Assembly (NCBI GenBank): GCA_015232865.1
Contig: JADFYU010000020.1
Span: 1 to 49,103 of the forward strand
Direction: 5' to 3'
Length of the DNA: 49,103 nucleotides
Source: Magnetococcales bacterium
Lineage (GTDB): Bacteria; Pseudomonadota; Magnetococcia; Magnetococcales; UBA8363
Position numbers and translations under genes: made by a program. This document shows positions 35,293-43,300 of this stretch, one piece after another (the first letter of the stretch is position 1; every line of letters starts with the position of its first letter). The notes below the pieces were generated by a model. That model did not search any database. It worked only from the letters and a program-made list of their open reading frames with translations, and was not told the origin of the DNA.

Positions 35293-36272
35293 TTATTATC
35301 AGCCGATTCCTGTTTTATTTCTAATGGTTTACTGTCGATTGATTTTTCCTGCGCCACAGGCGGTTTTTCAGAAACGGGCTGTGGCTTATCCACCATCCCG
35401 ACCGGCAACAACCGACTGAATCGATGAGTGGAAACATCCGGCATTTTGAACGCTTCGGCATTCATACCGCCACCGATACTGAAGTAGTTGTAGCGCTCAA
35501 ACCCAGTCACATTAGCCAAGACATACCAAGGAAAGGAGGAGATCAGGGTGTTGTAAATTCTGACCTCTTCGTTAAACTCATCCCGTCGCATCGCAATCCG
35601 GTTCTCTATTTCGACCAGCTTATCCATCAGTTGCTGATAGGTAACAGAAGAACGAATTTCGGGATATTGTTCAACCACCGCCAACAGCCTCGCCATAGCC
35701 GGCACACCATTTAAACCGGACATCAACTCAGTGGATAGTTTAGAATTTGCAACTATTGAAGGGTCAACCGGACCTTCAGGTGCGGTATCGGCCGATCCAG
35801 AAAGCGAGCCATCTTGAGCAAGGGAGGGTTGAGCAGCCGTCCCTTGTCGGGGCGGGGCCACCGGACCTTGGTTTTGCATGCCCTTGCCAATGTTCGACCG
35901 AACATCCGCCACATGGCGAAACACCTCTTGCTCCAACGCCGATTGGTTTAATGTCAGGTTGATCAAATTTTCAAACAGATTGGACCGACGCTGTAACACA
36001 TCCTCAACATGACCGTTGGCTGACAGCACACGCTCTTCCAAAGTCACAAACCGGTTAAAATTATAGAGCGTTGTCACGCCAAAAATAATGATGGAAATGA
36101 AAGAGAGACTGACGATAAGTGATTTGGCTTTGATGGGAGGCAACCGGAACCGTTTGCTTTCGAACTCCTCCTTGTAGAGTTCGCGCATCAGGCGTTTCAT
36201 CCGCCTCATTCGTTCACTATTCTCTGGATCTGGACCCAACTCATCCAGTCTAAAGGTATCTTTTCCCGCCAC
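35289..36272 (-). CDS. mamQ: MamQ, LemA-like magnetosome protein
   Basis: 327 residues. Charged N-terminus with Arg/Lys clusters (about 1-45), one membrane helix (about 51-68, LIVSLSFISIIIFGV), then a LemA-like helical domain (FVTLEERVLSANGHVEDVLQ, RSNLFENLINL) interrupted at about 130-170 by a Pro/Gln/Gly-rich insertion, and closing LemA strands (YPEIRSSVTYQQLMDKL, EIENRIAMRRDEFNEEV, FPWYVLANVTGFERYNYF). Start is GTG at 36272, two bases after the mamA stop, with GGAG upstream. MamQ is essential for magnetosome membrane biogenesis in Magnetospirillum; its mechanism is not known. Confidence 0.93.
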   Translation of the reverse strand: MAGKDTFRLDELGPDPENSERMRRMKRLMRELYKEEFESKRFRLPPIKAKSLIVSLSFISIIIFGVTTLYNFNRFVTLEERVLSANGHVEDVLQRRSNLFENLINLTLNQSALEQEVFRHVADVRSNIGKGMQNQGPVAPPRQGTAAQPSLAQDGSLSGSADTAPEGPVDPSIVANSKLSTELMSGLNGVPAMARLLAVVEQYPEIRSSVTYQQLMDKLVEIENRIAMRRDEFNEEVRIYNTLISSFPWYVLANVTGFERYNYFSIGGGMNAEAFKMPDVSTHRFSRLLPVGMVDKPQPVSEKPPVAQEKSIDSKPLEIKQESADNK

Positions 36273-36274
36273 GA

Positions 36275-38683
36275 TTATTCATCTCCAACAAAATGATCTA
36301 AACGGTCATTCTCCAACTGTTTGGCCTTTTTAAAATATGCCACCGCTTTTTCACGGTCTCCACCCCGTTCATAGGCATAACCAAGCAAACGGCACACTTT
36401 GACATTTTTCGGATCAATTTCCAAGGCATTTTCAAAAGAACGGGCAGCTTCCGGGTACTCCTCCAGGTTATCCAATGATACCCCCAGGCGATAATGAAGT
36501 TCAAACTTATTTGGAAAGTTTTGAAGGGCCTTCGCCAACTTCTCCACCGCTTTGACATCATCGCCCTGATGACTATAGGCCAAGGCCAGCTTTTCATCCA
36601 GATCCAGAGCACAGCCATGAGCCTGGGCCTGTTCCAATAAAACAACCGCCTTCTCCAATTTCTTCATCTCAAGATAACACAGGCCCAGCCGAGCCTTCAC
36701 CTCGCCAACTTCGGGATGACTATCTAAAATCGACTCAAAATATTGGGCAGCCCGCCGAATATGGCCGACATTGAAATAATGAACCCCACGCTCCATATAA
36801 TAGTGGTTGCGCGACTTGTCATCCAAGGTGACTGAAGAGAGGTAACCCTCAATAGCAGAAGCGGAAATGCGGCGCAAAACATTCATTCCGGCATAGAAAT
36901 AAAAACCCACTTTTTTAGACGCCAAAGCAGGGGTACTATTTTTTTTCTGCGATACCGGTTTTACAGGGCGCTTTTTGGGGGAACGGTGTGGAGCCTTATC
37001 CCTTCGTGAACGTCTTGGCGGGTTGGGTTTTGTATGCTCCTGACCCAACTTATCCCAACTCTGATCAGAATCCGTAGAATTAGAGAGGCGCATGGGTTCC
37101 GATTGATTAGCCGGGGATTCGTCCAACGTCAACTCATCCAACGTCAACTCATCCAACGGGTTAAACTCTCTAACTCGCTTTACAACGGAAATCCCGATTG
37201 CGCTTTCCAACGCCCTTTCGGATGCTCGTTGCGACCTATCTTCAAAGACCAGATCGGATATTAATTCTTCTACCGGTTCCGGTTGTTCTGCGGGTTCTGC
37301 TTCCGGCTCAGGTTCCGGTTGTTCTGTCAGTTCCGCTTCCGGTTGTTCTGTCGGTTCCGCTTCCGGTTGTACTGTCGGTTCCGCTTCCGGTTGTACTGTC
37401 GGTTCCGCTTCCGGTTGTTCTGTCGGTTCCGCTTCCGGTTCAGGTTGCGGTTGTTCTGTCGGTTCCGCTTCCGGTTCCAGTTGTACTGGGGATTCCGCTT
37501 CCGCTTCCGGTTGTTCTGTCGGTTCCGCTTCCAGTGTGGGTTGCGACTCTTGTCCAGATCGAACGACTAATGGGGATTCTGACTCCATTATTGACTTAAT
37601 CTCAAGTCCAGGACCGTCCCCCTTTTTCCCTTGATCCAGGTGGGGAGAAAGCCGGATCACTTCTAAAGGATCTGGCGCTGGGTTTTTGGCTATGGCCTCA
37701 GTCGACTGGTCAAACTCTTCAACCCTAGAAACGGCGGTTGGCGGTGCGTGCACGGTGCAATCCATTAATTGATCTGGTGAAACAGAAGAGGTCGCCGTCA
37801 CCTTGGTGGTGACTTGATATTCTCCTTTTTTTTCTGGTAAATCAATAAGTTGATCTAGGTTCGCGCCGCCAGTCGCCGTTTCTAGGGTTAACTCCACCGC
37901 TTCAGGTCGCTCTTCGATCTGCTGGTGAATAACAATATCCGGTTGCACCCGCTGTAGGTCCGCCAGCTCCTGATCCGCCTTGCGCTTTTCTGGGCGTTTG
38001 ACCGCATTACCAGAGAACGATGCAGCCTTAGCGGTTTTTGGAGACGGAACTTTTTCTAAAAGAGGCGAATCCTCCAGAAAACAGATATCCGGAGAAAAAT
38101 CAGGAGTATTATCGGTATCGAACCGGTCAAAAGTCAGATTGGAATGATTCAAGGCGTTTAAAAGATGATCGGTTTTGGCCAGGCGCGACATCCACTGCTG
38201 ATCGTTAAAGTCGACCGGTTGATCCGATATCGGAGCCTGCTGCAATGGTACAGAGTCTGACACCTCCACCATTTGCCTTTCAGAAACCTCGTCTTCAACA
38301 GAGGCGACCGAATCACTGATCAAGCCGCTGCCACGAGTTGATGAGTACCATTTTTGTTCAGAAGGCTCAGTATGGGATCGATCACCGTCTTGACGATGAG
38401 CCTCCTCCAAGTAGTGAGTATGGGCCAGATCTTTATATTGGCCGGGGTCTGGAAGAGCAGGCCCCCCTTGTTCCGTTCCAATAGCCGCCTCAACCTCCTC
38501 TCCCCAAGGGTTGATCTGAGTTAGTAAAGCACGGCGCGGTGCTAGTGGTTTACCTTCAGGTGGAACAAAAATGTCGTAAGCTGGCTGATCGTCCTGAGGG
38601 ATGGTCAGAGACTCCAATCCGTACACGTCTCCAGTTGAAAATGGGTGCGGATGATGAATGGCTTTTTTGTCAGTCAAAGACAT
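36275..38683 (-). CDS. mamA: MamA TPR protein with ~590-residue N-terminal extension
   Basis: 802 residues against about 215 in other MamA proteins. The C-terminal ~213 residues (590-802) are a full MamA: an N-terminal helix (YAGMNVLRRI), then about five TPR repeats (for example FELHYRLGVSLDNLEEYPEA and PKNVKVCRLLGYAYERG). MamA coats the magnetosome and acts as a scaffold. The extension is disordered: acidic N-terminus, a segment from a palindromic repeat (about 265-321), Glu/Ala/Pro-rich octapeptide repeats (about 380-472, EAEPTEQP type), a TLDEL triplicate (about 510-520), then a basic linker (about 553-590). An alternative start within the TPR part lacks a ribosome binding site that I could see. 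Confidence 0.9.
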   Translation of the reverse strand: MSLTDKKAIHHPHPFSTGDVYGLESLTIPQDDQPAYDIFVPPEGKPLAPRRALLTQINPWGEEVEAAIGTEQGGPALPDPGQYKDLAHTHYLEEAHRQDGDRSHTEPSEQKWYSSTRGSGLISDSVASVEDEVSERQMVEVSDSVPLQQAPISDQPVDFNDQQWMSRLAKTDHLLNALNHSNLTFDRFDTDNTPDFSPDICFLEDSPLLEKVPSPKTAKAASFSGNAVKRPEKRKADQELADLQRVQPDIVIHQQIEERPEAVELTLETATGGANLDQLIDLPEKKGEYQVTTKVTATSSVSPDQLMDCTVHAPPTAVSRVEEFDQSTEAIAKNPAPDPLEVIRLSPHLDQGKKGDGPGLEIKSIMESESPLVVRSGQESQPTLEAEPTEQPEAEAESPVQLEPEAEPTEQPQPEPEAEPTEQPEAEPTVQPEAEPTVQPEAEPTEQPEAELTEQPEPEPEAEPAEQPEPVEELISDLVFEDRSQRASERALESAIGISVVKRVREFNPLDELTLDELTLDESPANQSEPMRLSNSTDSDQSWDKLGQEHTKPNPPRRSRRDKAPHRSPKKRPVKPVSQKKNSTPALASKKVGFYFYAGMNVLRRISASAIEGYLSSVTLDDKSRNHYYMERGVHYFNVGHIRRAAQYFESILDSHPEVGEVKARLGLCYLEMKKLEKAVVLLEQAQAHGCALDLDEKLALAYSHQGDDVKAVEKLAKALQNFPNKFELHYRLGVSLDNLEEYPEAARSFENALEIDPKNVKVCRLLGYAYERGGDREKAVAYFKKAKQLENDRLDHFVGDE
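37125..37165 (-). repeat. 15-bp tandem repeat inside mamA
   Basis: About three copies of a 15-base unit (CAACGTCAACTCATC on the plus strand) encode LDELTLDELTLDE. Confidence 0.7.
37270..37545 (-). repeat. 24-bp-type tandem repeats (minisatellite) inside mamA
   Basis: About ten imperfect units close to GGTTCCGCTTCCGGTTGT plus TCTGTC on the plus strand, encoding EAEPTEQP/EAEPTVQP octapeptides with EPEP spacers. Such tracts vary in number by slippage and would change MamA length. Confidence 0.8.
37721..37889. repeat. palindromic MITE-like repeat, copy 3, in frame within mamA (169 bp)
   Basis: The ends AACCCTAGAAACGGCG (37721) and its inverted mate CGCCGTTTCTAGGGTT (ending 37889) enclose an interior matching copies 1 and 2 (GTGCAAT...ATTAATTGATCTGGTGAA and CTGGTAAATCAATAAGTT). 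The mamA frame passes straight through, giving residues about 265-321, including NLDQLIDLPEKK and the mirror-like SPDQLMD. Confidence 0.85.
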
Positions 38684-38844
38684 TGCATTTCTCGTTTGTT
38701 CATCGCTAAAACAAAGCCATTCTGAGTTTAATAACTTTCACTTTAACTAAAAAGAGCATTGCTAGCCAAACTATCTAAAAAAAATCCCTTTTTCAGGTTA
38801 GAAGTCTAGCAAAAAATTGGGCAATTATGCCGGTAACCAGCGAG

Positions 38845-38861
38845 CAACAGCCGAATTTAAG
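38845..38861. repeat. solo end of the palindromic repeat family
   Basis: CAACAGCCGAATTTAAG, 14 bases after the stop codon of the small membrane gene at 38875 (minus strand) and before mamA. Confidence 0.5.
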
Positions 38862-38874
38862 AATATGGATCCGA

Positions 38875-39066
38875 TTATTGTCGGAAGGAAGGTGAAGATT
38901 GAAAGTCAATTTTACTGACTCCCTCCAACTCCTGTTGATGATCCCGTAAGAGGTGGAATCCCCAAGCAAAAGTGGAAACAATAGCCAGGACAAGAACAAT
39001 AGAAGGAAACTTCCAACCTTGCCGGCAAAAAGGAATATTGACTTTTTTTTGTTTATAATCAGTCAT
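38875..39066 (-). CDS. small single-span membrane protein between mamM and mamA
   Basis: 63 residues from ATG 39066; TTG 39078 would add four. Neither start has a clear Shine-Dalgarno. N-terminus basic (KQKKVN, CRQGWK), one membrane helix (about 21-37, FPSIVLVLAIVSTFAWG), then a polar tail. No known mam gene is recognised in it. It occupies the slot where mamN, mamO and mamP normally lie between mamM and mamA in other magnetotactic bacteria. It lies 100 bases after mamM. It may be a true lineage-specific magnetosome protein or a chance ORF. Confidence 0.5.
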   Translation of the reverse strand: MTDYKQKKVNIPFCRQGWKFPSIVLVLAIVSTFAWGFHLLRDHQQELEGVSKIDFQSSPSFRQ

Positions 39067-39166
39067 ATTAAGGAGCAATCAAAAAATTTTAGAGAGAAAA
39101 GAAGCCTAAAAAGCATCAAAGCGAAAACAACGCAGAACAAAACAGTGGCCAAAAAAGGCACCACCA

Positions 39167-40132
39167 CTAAACTGGCTCCCGACCCAATTTTTCCTCCTTG
39201 TCGATCTGGGTCAGCAATTCGATATCGTCTTGTATCTGCTCCATTTCAGGAACCGAGCCGGGCCGAGAGATAAAATGGACTCCGATATCGCCGACATGGG
39301 CAACATGGGTCGCCAATTTTTCTTCAACACGGCGGCTGATTATTTTGGCCGAGCCGACTGACAGGTCCGGGTTGACGCTGATGGTCATATCGATCCACAA
39401 TTCCTGACCGACATAGCGAGTCCGTACCTGCTCGACCGACTCAACACCGGAACACCCCAGGGCTGTGTTTTTAATCAGCTTGACCGTTTTAGTGGGTGCT
39501 ACCGTATCCATCAATCCCTGGAAAGCCCCCCAAAACACCTCTCCACCCAGATAGAGCAAAAAGAGGGCTCCGCCCAAGGCGACCACAGTATCCAACCAAG
39601 GCATATTCAGGTATTGCCCCCCAACCACGCCCAAAGCAACAGCGACAGAAGAAAACCCGTCGGTTCTGTGGTGAGTCGACAAAGTACCGACAATGGGGCT
39701 GTTTATTTCGATGGAGACGCAACGGGTAAAGTGATGCAAAAAAATATTGACCGCAACCGAAACCAAGGCGGTCCATAGAGCGATTAAGTGGGGGGCTGCA
39801 AACACCCCTTCCAGAAGAGATTCGGCTGAATAGTAAAAAAGCCAGGCCGTCAAAGCCATCAGAATGAGACTGATCGCCAAGGCCAGAATAAATTCGGCTT
39901 TTCCGTGACCAAATGGGTGCTCCTGATCAATGGGCTGCCGTGACACTTTCAAACCGATGACAATTAAAGCTGACGTAACCACATCCTTAGCAGAATAAAG
40001 AGCGTCTGCCATCAATGCAAAGGAGCCAGAGACGATGCCGATAAACAGCTTGAGAGTCGCCATGGCCAAATTGACGGCCAGACCGATCCAACCAACTGTT
40101 TCGTTACAGACAACACATTGAGAATACCGCAT
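39167..40132 (-). CDS. mamM: magnetosome iron transporter MamM (cation diffusion facilitator)
   Basis: 321 residues, normal MamM length. N-terminal CVVC motif (C6, C9), six membrane helices and a C-terminal cytoplasmic domain. The site residues are Y46 and D50 (LYSAKDV), which distinguishes it from MamB with H46, and the second pair is in HHRTDGFSS. It imports iron into the magnetosome lumen and stabilises MamB. It has an extended charged end (about 300-321) that could vary by species. The other gene of the pair, mamB, is 3.9 kb downstream in the same operon. Confidence 0.95.
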   Translation of the reverse strand: MRYSQCVVCNETVGWIGLAVNLAMATLKLFIGIVSGSFALMADALYSAKDVVTSALIVIGLKVSRQPIDQEHPFGHGKAEFILALAISLILMALTAWLFYYSAESLLEGVFAAPHLIALWTALVSVAVNIFLHHFTRCVSIEINSPIVGTLSTHHRTDGFSSVAVALGVVGGQYLNMPWLDTVVALGGALFLLYLGGEVFWGAFQGLMDTVAPTKTVKLIKNTALGCSGVESVEQVRTRYVGQELWIDMTISVNPDLSVGSAKIISRRVEEKLATHVAHVGDIGVHFISRPGSVPEMEQIQDDIELLTQIDKEEKLGREPV

Positions 40133-40167
40133 AACTGAATTATCGAATCCTACTGGTTAGTGTTAAT

Positions 40168-40265
40168 CCTAAATATGGCCGTTTAACAAGCGTGCATGGC
40201 GCAAAAGTTTGCCTGGTGAGTCAATAGGTTGTACCGATTATCTGCAGAAAACTGCCAAATCCAGG
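40168..40265. repeat. palindromic repeat, shortened copy between mamL and mamM (98 bp)
   Basis: Starts CCTAAATATGGCCGTTTAAC and ends AAACTGCCAAATCCAGG. The interior GCCTGGTGAGTCAATAGGTT matches the right half of copy 2. Located in the gap between mamL and mamM, directly before mamM in transcription order. Confidence 0.7.
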
Positions 40266-40291
40266 TTAAAAGATCTTGTGAAAGATACCGG

Positions 40292-40513
40292 CTAAAAATT
40301 GTACTCGTCGTCATCCTTTTTTGGCGCACTGCGCACCAGAACCGTAAAGATGGCCAAGGCAAAACCACTGATAAACGCACCGGCAATAGCCAAAATCATT
40401 GGCATTTCAACAGGCTCTCCAAAGACAAGGCGGACCTCTACCTCATGCATATTTTGTGAGGCAAAAATCAATAAAAATAGTGCGAAAATCAGAGAAAAAA
40501 CAAGCCTGATCAC
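40292..40513 (-). CDS. mamL: MamL, small magnetosome membrane protein
   Basis: 73 residues with two membrane helices (about 2-18 and 39-61) and a charged tail (RSAPKKDDDEYNF). The NMHEVEVRLVFGEPVEMPMI stretch between them is the LapA-like pattern seen in MamL. MamL is required for magnetosome membrane invagination in Magnetospirillum, where a basic tail is thought to bend membrane; here the tail is only partly basic (KK) and otherwise acidic. Lies between mamF and mamM, as in other magnetotactic cocci. Confidence 0.85.
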   Translation of the reverse strand: MIRLVFSLIFALFLLIFASQNMHEVEVRLVFGEPVEMPMILAIAGAFISGFALAIFTVLVRSAPKKDDDEYNF

Positions 40514-40579
40514 ACCTATTTCCCTCTCTTTTCCAAGTTATTTAAGCTGCCATTCATGAGCAAAAAGGTCCAAATTGAT

Positions 40580-40906
40580 TTACAGTTTTTCCGCGAATTT
40601 ATGGATGACCGGCAACTTCCAGGCCCGGCCCAATAATACCGAGATCAGACCCGCAACCGACAGCATAAAACAGAGCAAGCTGGAGACTTGAAAGACCAGT
40701 CGACCAGCAATAGGAATCGCCAGGGCAAAAACCGCTAACACCTCCCAAATCCAGATAATCAATCCCTGCTTGGAGTGAAACCGAACGTACGGATCACGAC
40801 GATTGACAATCAGGGGAACCAGAGACAATATCCCCAGATAGCTCATGGCCGCCATCACTTGAGAGCCAACGTCCGATTCTCTTTTTACCATGCCAAAAAT
40901 ATTCAT
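40580..40906 (-). CDS. mamF: MamF/MmsF-type three-span magnetosome protein
   Basis: 108 residues with three membrane helices (about 20-34, 48-66 and 70-88). Shared motifs with MmsF: SYLGILSLVPL, YVRFHSKQGLIIWIWEVL, and the closing LLGRAWKLPVIHKFAEKL. The family (DUF4870/Tic20-like) controls crystal size and shape. It lies between mamK and mamL; a close paralogue (mmsF-like, 47066) is on the other side of the cluster. Confidence 0.92.
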   Translation of the reverse strand: MNIFGMVKRESDVGSQVMAAMSYLGILSLVPLIVNRRDPYVRFHSKQGLIIWIWEVLAVFALAIPIAGRLVFQVSSLLCFMLSVAGLISVLLGRAWKLPVIHKFAEKL

Positions 40907-40991
40907 TTTTCTTCCTATATTCTTTTTTTATTATTATGTAAGGGTGCTCGGTCAAACGCACCTTAAAAGTCTCAATACATGGTTGCAATCT

Positions 40992-42029
40992 CTATGAGCC
41001 GATGACATCCCCAACCTGGGTCCAATAATCCGGCGGCAGCTCGGTTGCCAACTTTAAAGCCCCGGCCGCTCCGGCGAAATCCGGATCTGCGACACGAATC
41101 ACATCCACCTCTCCGTGCTCCTTGAGGTGCTCAACCAAGGCTTTTTTCAAACCGACGATCTGCCCACCACCACCAGCCAAAATAATGTTTTTCAGTGCCT
41201 CTTCCTGATCTTCCGGATCGAAAACCGTTATGAGGTTCTCCACACTTTCGAGAATATCCGGCAAGATCGTCTCGCAGGCAAAGCGTATTTCTTGAGATAG
41301 GTCGTGGGCTTTTGGCCGTCCATTGGAGCGTAGCGTGACGATAGAGTCTCGATTGATTTCGCCCACATGACCATACTGCTCCTTTATTTTCCTAGCCAAG
41401 ATCGGGGTAATCTGTACCTCCGGGTAGGATTCTGCAATGGCCTCGACAAGAATGCTATCGACATGATTTCCAGCCTTCAGGAGAGTGATCTGATCCTCGG
41501 GGCTGGGAACGGTTCCCTTCATGGCACAGATATCCACCGTACCGGCCCCGATGTCGATGATGATGGCGTTGGTCAGCCGATTGAGACCATAGGCCACCAT
41601 AAACGGTTCGGAGACAACCATGGAGAGGTCCATAAGCTCGTCGGCTATTTTAAGAAGCTGGCCCTTGTTGGTAACCGAAGCCCGGGCCGGCACGCCCAAA
41701 ATGCCACATACCCGCCGATTATTATTCGGGTTGACGAGAGAAATAACATGCTCCAACAGCTCTTTTGCCGCTTTGGTCTCTCGATCGCTGGATTCCTTTA
41801 AAACACCATCCTCCAAAGGATAATGGAGATTCATGTAGGATCTTTTTTCCAACGCTTCCTGACCAATGATTTTGGTATTGTTGAGCAACCGAACCCCAAT
41901 AATGTCTTTGGGGTAGCCAACAACCGAACGGACCAACTCCTTGCCGCCCTCATTGGAAAGAACCGCTGTCTGCGAGGTTCCCAGATCAATTCCCAAAAAA
42001 AGGGGTTTAGAACGATCAAGCCTATTCAT
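40992..42029 (-). CDS. mamK: MamK, actin-like magnetosome filament protein
   Basis: 345 residues, normal MamK length. Actin-fold motifs: phosphate 1 FLGIDLGTSQTAVLS (about 11-25), connect/phosphate 2 AIIIDIGAGTVDICAMKG (about 165-182), and the adenosine motif NIILAGGGGQIVGL (about 285-298). It polymerises into the filament that keeps magnetosomes in a chain. It follows the mamJ-position gene after a palindromic repeat; MamK-MamJ interaction is known from Magnetospirillum, so the neighbour is of interest. Confidence 0.96.
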   Translation of the reverse strand: MNRLDRSKPLFLGIDLGTSQTAVLSNEGGKELVRSVVGYPKDIIGVRLLNNTKIIGQEALEKRSYMNLHYPLEDGVLKESSDRETKAAKELLEHVISLVNPNNNRRVCGILGVPARASVTNKGQLLKIADELMDLSMVVSEPFMVAYGLNRLTNAIIIDIGAGTVDICAMKGTVPSPEDQITLLKAGNHVDSILVEAIAESYPEVQITPILARKIKEQYGHVGEINRDSIVTLRSNGRPKAHDLSQEIRFACETILPDILESVENLITVFDPEDQEEALKNIILAGGGGQIVGLKKALVEHLKEHGEVDVIRVADPDFAGAAGALKLATELPPDYWTQVGDVIGS

Positions 42030-42054
42030 TTCGACACCTCCCCAGTCAGTTTAT

Positions 42055-42165
42055 CCTGGATTCGGCAGTTGGACGTGGGCAAATGAAACAACCGATTGTT
42101 TTTTATGATTATAGATCAAATCAATCGGCTGTGCCAGCGGCGTACGGACAACTGCCGAACCTGGG
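42055..42165. repeat. palindromic repeat, shortened copy before mamK (111 bp)
   Basis: CCTGGATTCGGCAGTTG and CAACTGCCGAACCTGG form the ends; the interior is shortened (AACAACCGATTG against CAATCGGCTGTG). It lies 26 bases upstream of the mamK start and 6 bases after the stop of the upstream gene. Confidence 0.8.
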
Positions 42166-42170
42166 TTAAT

Positions 42171-43154
42171 CTATTTCTCTTTGCTCAACGATTGGTCGGT
42201 CAACAGCGCAACGACCGGAGCCTGCTCGGATTTTTCATCCCCCTGCTCCTTTTTGATGACACCGGTTACAGTCTCGTAGATACAGACTGCAGTGCCTCCA
42301 AAACAACCCACCGTTCCGACGACAATCTCTGCGCCTCCTTTTAGCACAGTACTAAAACCTCCTACCACGGATTTTAGACCGTCCGGGACGCTTTTTCCCA
42401 AATCCAGAAGTGGATTACTTGTGCGAGGCTTGTTTTGTTGGGCTGATTTGGCTGTCGACTCAGAAGCACCAATCCCGGTAATCCGGTCGACTCCCCGTCC
42501 GAGAACCGCTTGGGTCGTCTTGCCAGTTTTAACAAAACCACCAACCATGTCCCCTAACGCATTGACGATACCGGCCGTCACACTTTCGACCGGTATCTCT
42601 TCCATCACTTGATGGAGCATCAGTTCGCTACTTTTCGGCTCTGACGCTGATTCAGACTTGGTTGCGCTGACTTTTTTTCTGCTGGATCGAGCCGCCATTG
42701 GTTTTTTTTCCGACCGCGGTAACTCTTTCTTTTTTTCCGAGCTATCTGTCGACTCGTTCAAGTCTGACCGGGCCGCCGCAGCTCCCTGTACAGGCTTGGT
42801 CTCTTTCGCTTTTGATGAGGCGACCTGTTTGACTTTCGCAGCCGCCTTAGACGGGGCAATCTGTTCCTCTTTCTCTTTAGATGAGGATGTACCACTCTTG
42901 CTTGAATCGGCCAACACTGGATGGATGTCGTTCCATTTGGAGCGGCTGGCTTTCGCTTGAGCATCCGAAGAAGATGCGGCCTTTTTCCGAACAACCGGCG
43001 CTTTCCGAGAAGAGGAGGTCGTCGAAACTTTGGCGGATTTGCTTGCCGTTTTTTTACGTGGCACCTTTGTAGACGTCGGGGTGCTCTTCTTGCTCTCGGC
43101 AGATTGATCAGATACCGCTTTCTCTTGAGGATCTGTCGTTTTGGATTCAGCCAT
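42171..43154 (-). CDS. Lys/Ser/Ala-rich protein at the mamJ position
   Basis: 327 residues between mamE and mamK, where mamJ sits in Magnetospirillum. GGGGGAG precedes the ATG. Residues 1-185 are a low-complexity, disordered Lys/Ser/Ala/Glu stretch (for example SKKSTPTSTKVPRKKTASKS). The C-terminal part (about 190-310) has helical and hydrophobic Gly-rich segments (VNALGDMVGGFVKTGKT, GGFSTVLKGGAEIVVGTVGCFGG), and ends with a charged tail. MamJ is acidic; this protein is mainly basic, so sequence similarity is not claimed. The Gly/hydrophobic C-terminus may act at the magnetosome membrane. A role as MamK-magnetosome linker is inferred from position. Confidence 0.75.
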   Translation of the reverse strand: MAESKTTDPQEKAVSDQSAESKKSTPTSTKVPRKKTASKSAKVSTTSSSRKAPVVRKKAASSSDAQAKASRSKWNDIHPVLADSSKSGTSSSKEKEEQIAPSKAAAKVKQVASSKAKETKPVQGAAAARSDLNESTDSSEKKKELPRSEKKPMAARSSRKKVSATKSESASEPKSSELMLHQVMEEIPVESVTAGIVNALGDMVGGFVKTGKTTQAVLGRGVDRITGIGASESTAKSAQQNKPRTSNPLLDLGKSVPDGLKSVVGGFSTVLKGGAEIVVGTVGCFGGTAVCIYETVTGVIKKEQGDEKSEQAPVVALLTDQSLSKEK

Positions 43155-43235
43155 TCTTCTCCCCCTTGCTTTTAAACCGTACAGTACAAAGTATAATTCG
43201 CATCAGTCACATTATTTGAATAAACAAAACATAAA

Positions 43236-43292
43236 CCTAAATTCGGCAGTTGAACTTGCACCAGCCGCATACGTTCAACCGCCGGATTTAGG
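43236..43292. repeat. palindromic repeat, minimal copy between mamE and the mamJ-position gene (57 bp)
   Basis: CCTAAATTCGGCAGTTGAAC (43236-43255) pairs with GTTCAACCGCCGGATTTAGG (43273-43292) with three mismatches around a 17-base loop. It lies 8 bases before the mamE stop and thus in the transcript gap. Confidence 0.8.
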
Positions 43293-43300
43293 ATAAAAAA

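Noticed and set aside
37265..37545. CRISPR-like array because of regular short repeats
   Set aside because: The repeats are contiguous, without spacers, and code for Glu/Pro octapeptides of MamA; no cas genes nearby.
37198..37599. Plus-strand Val/Leu/Pro-repeat ORFs
   Set aside because: They are the antisense reading of the Glu/Pro repeats of mamA; no start signals.
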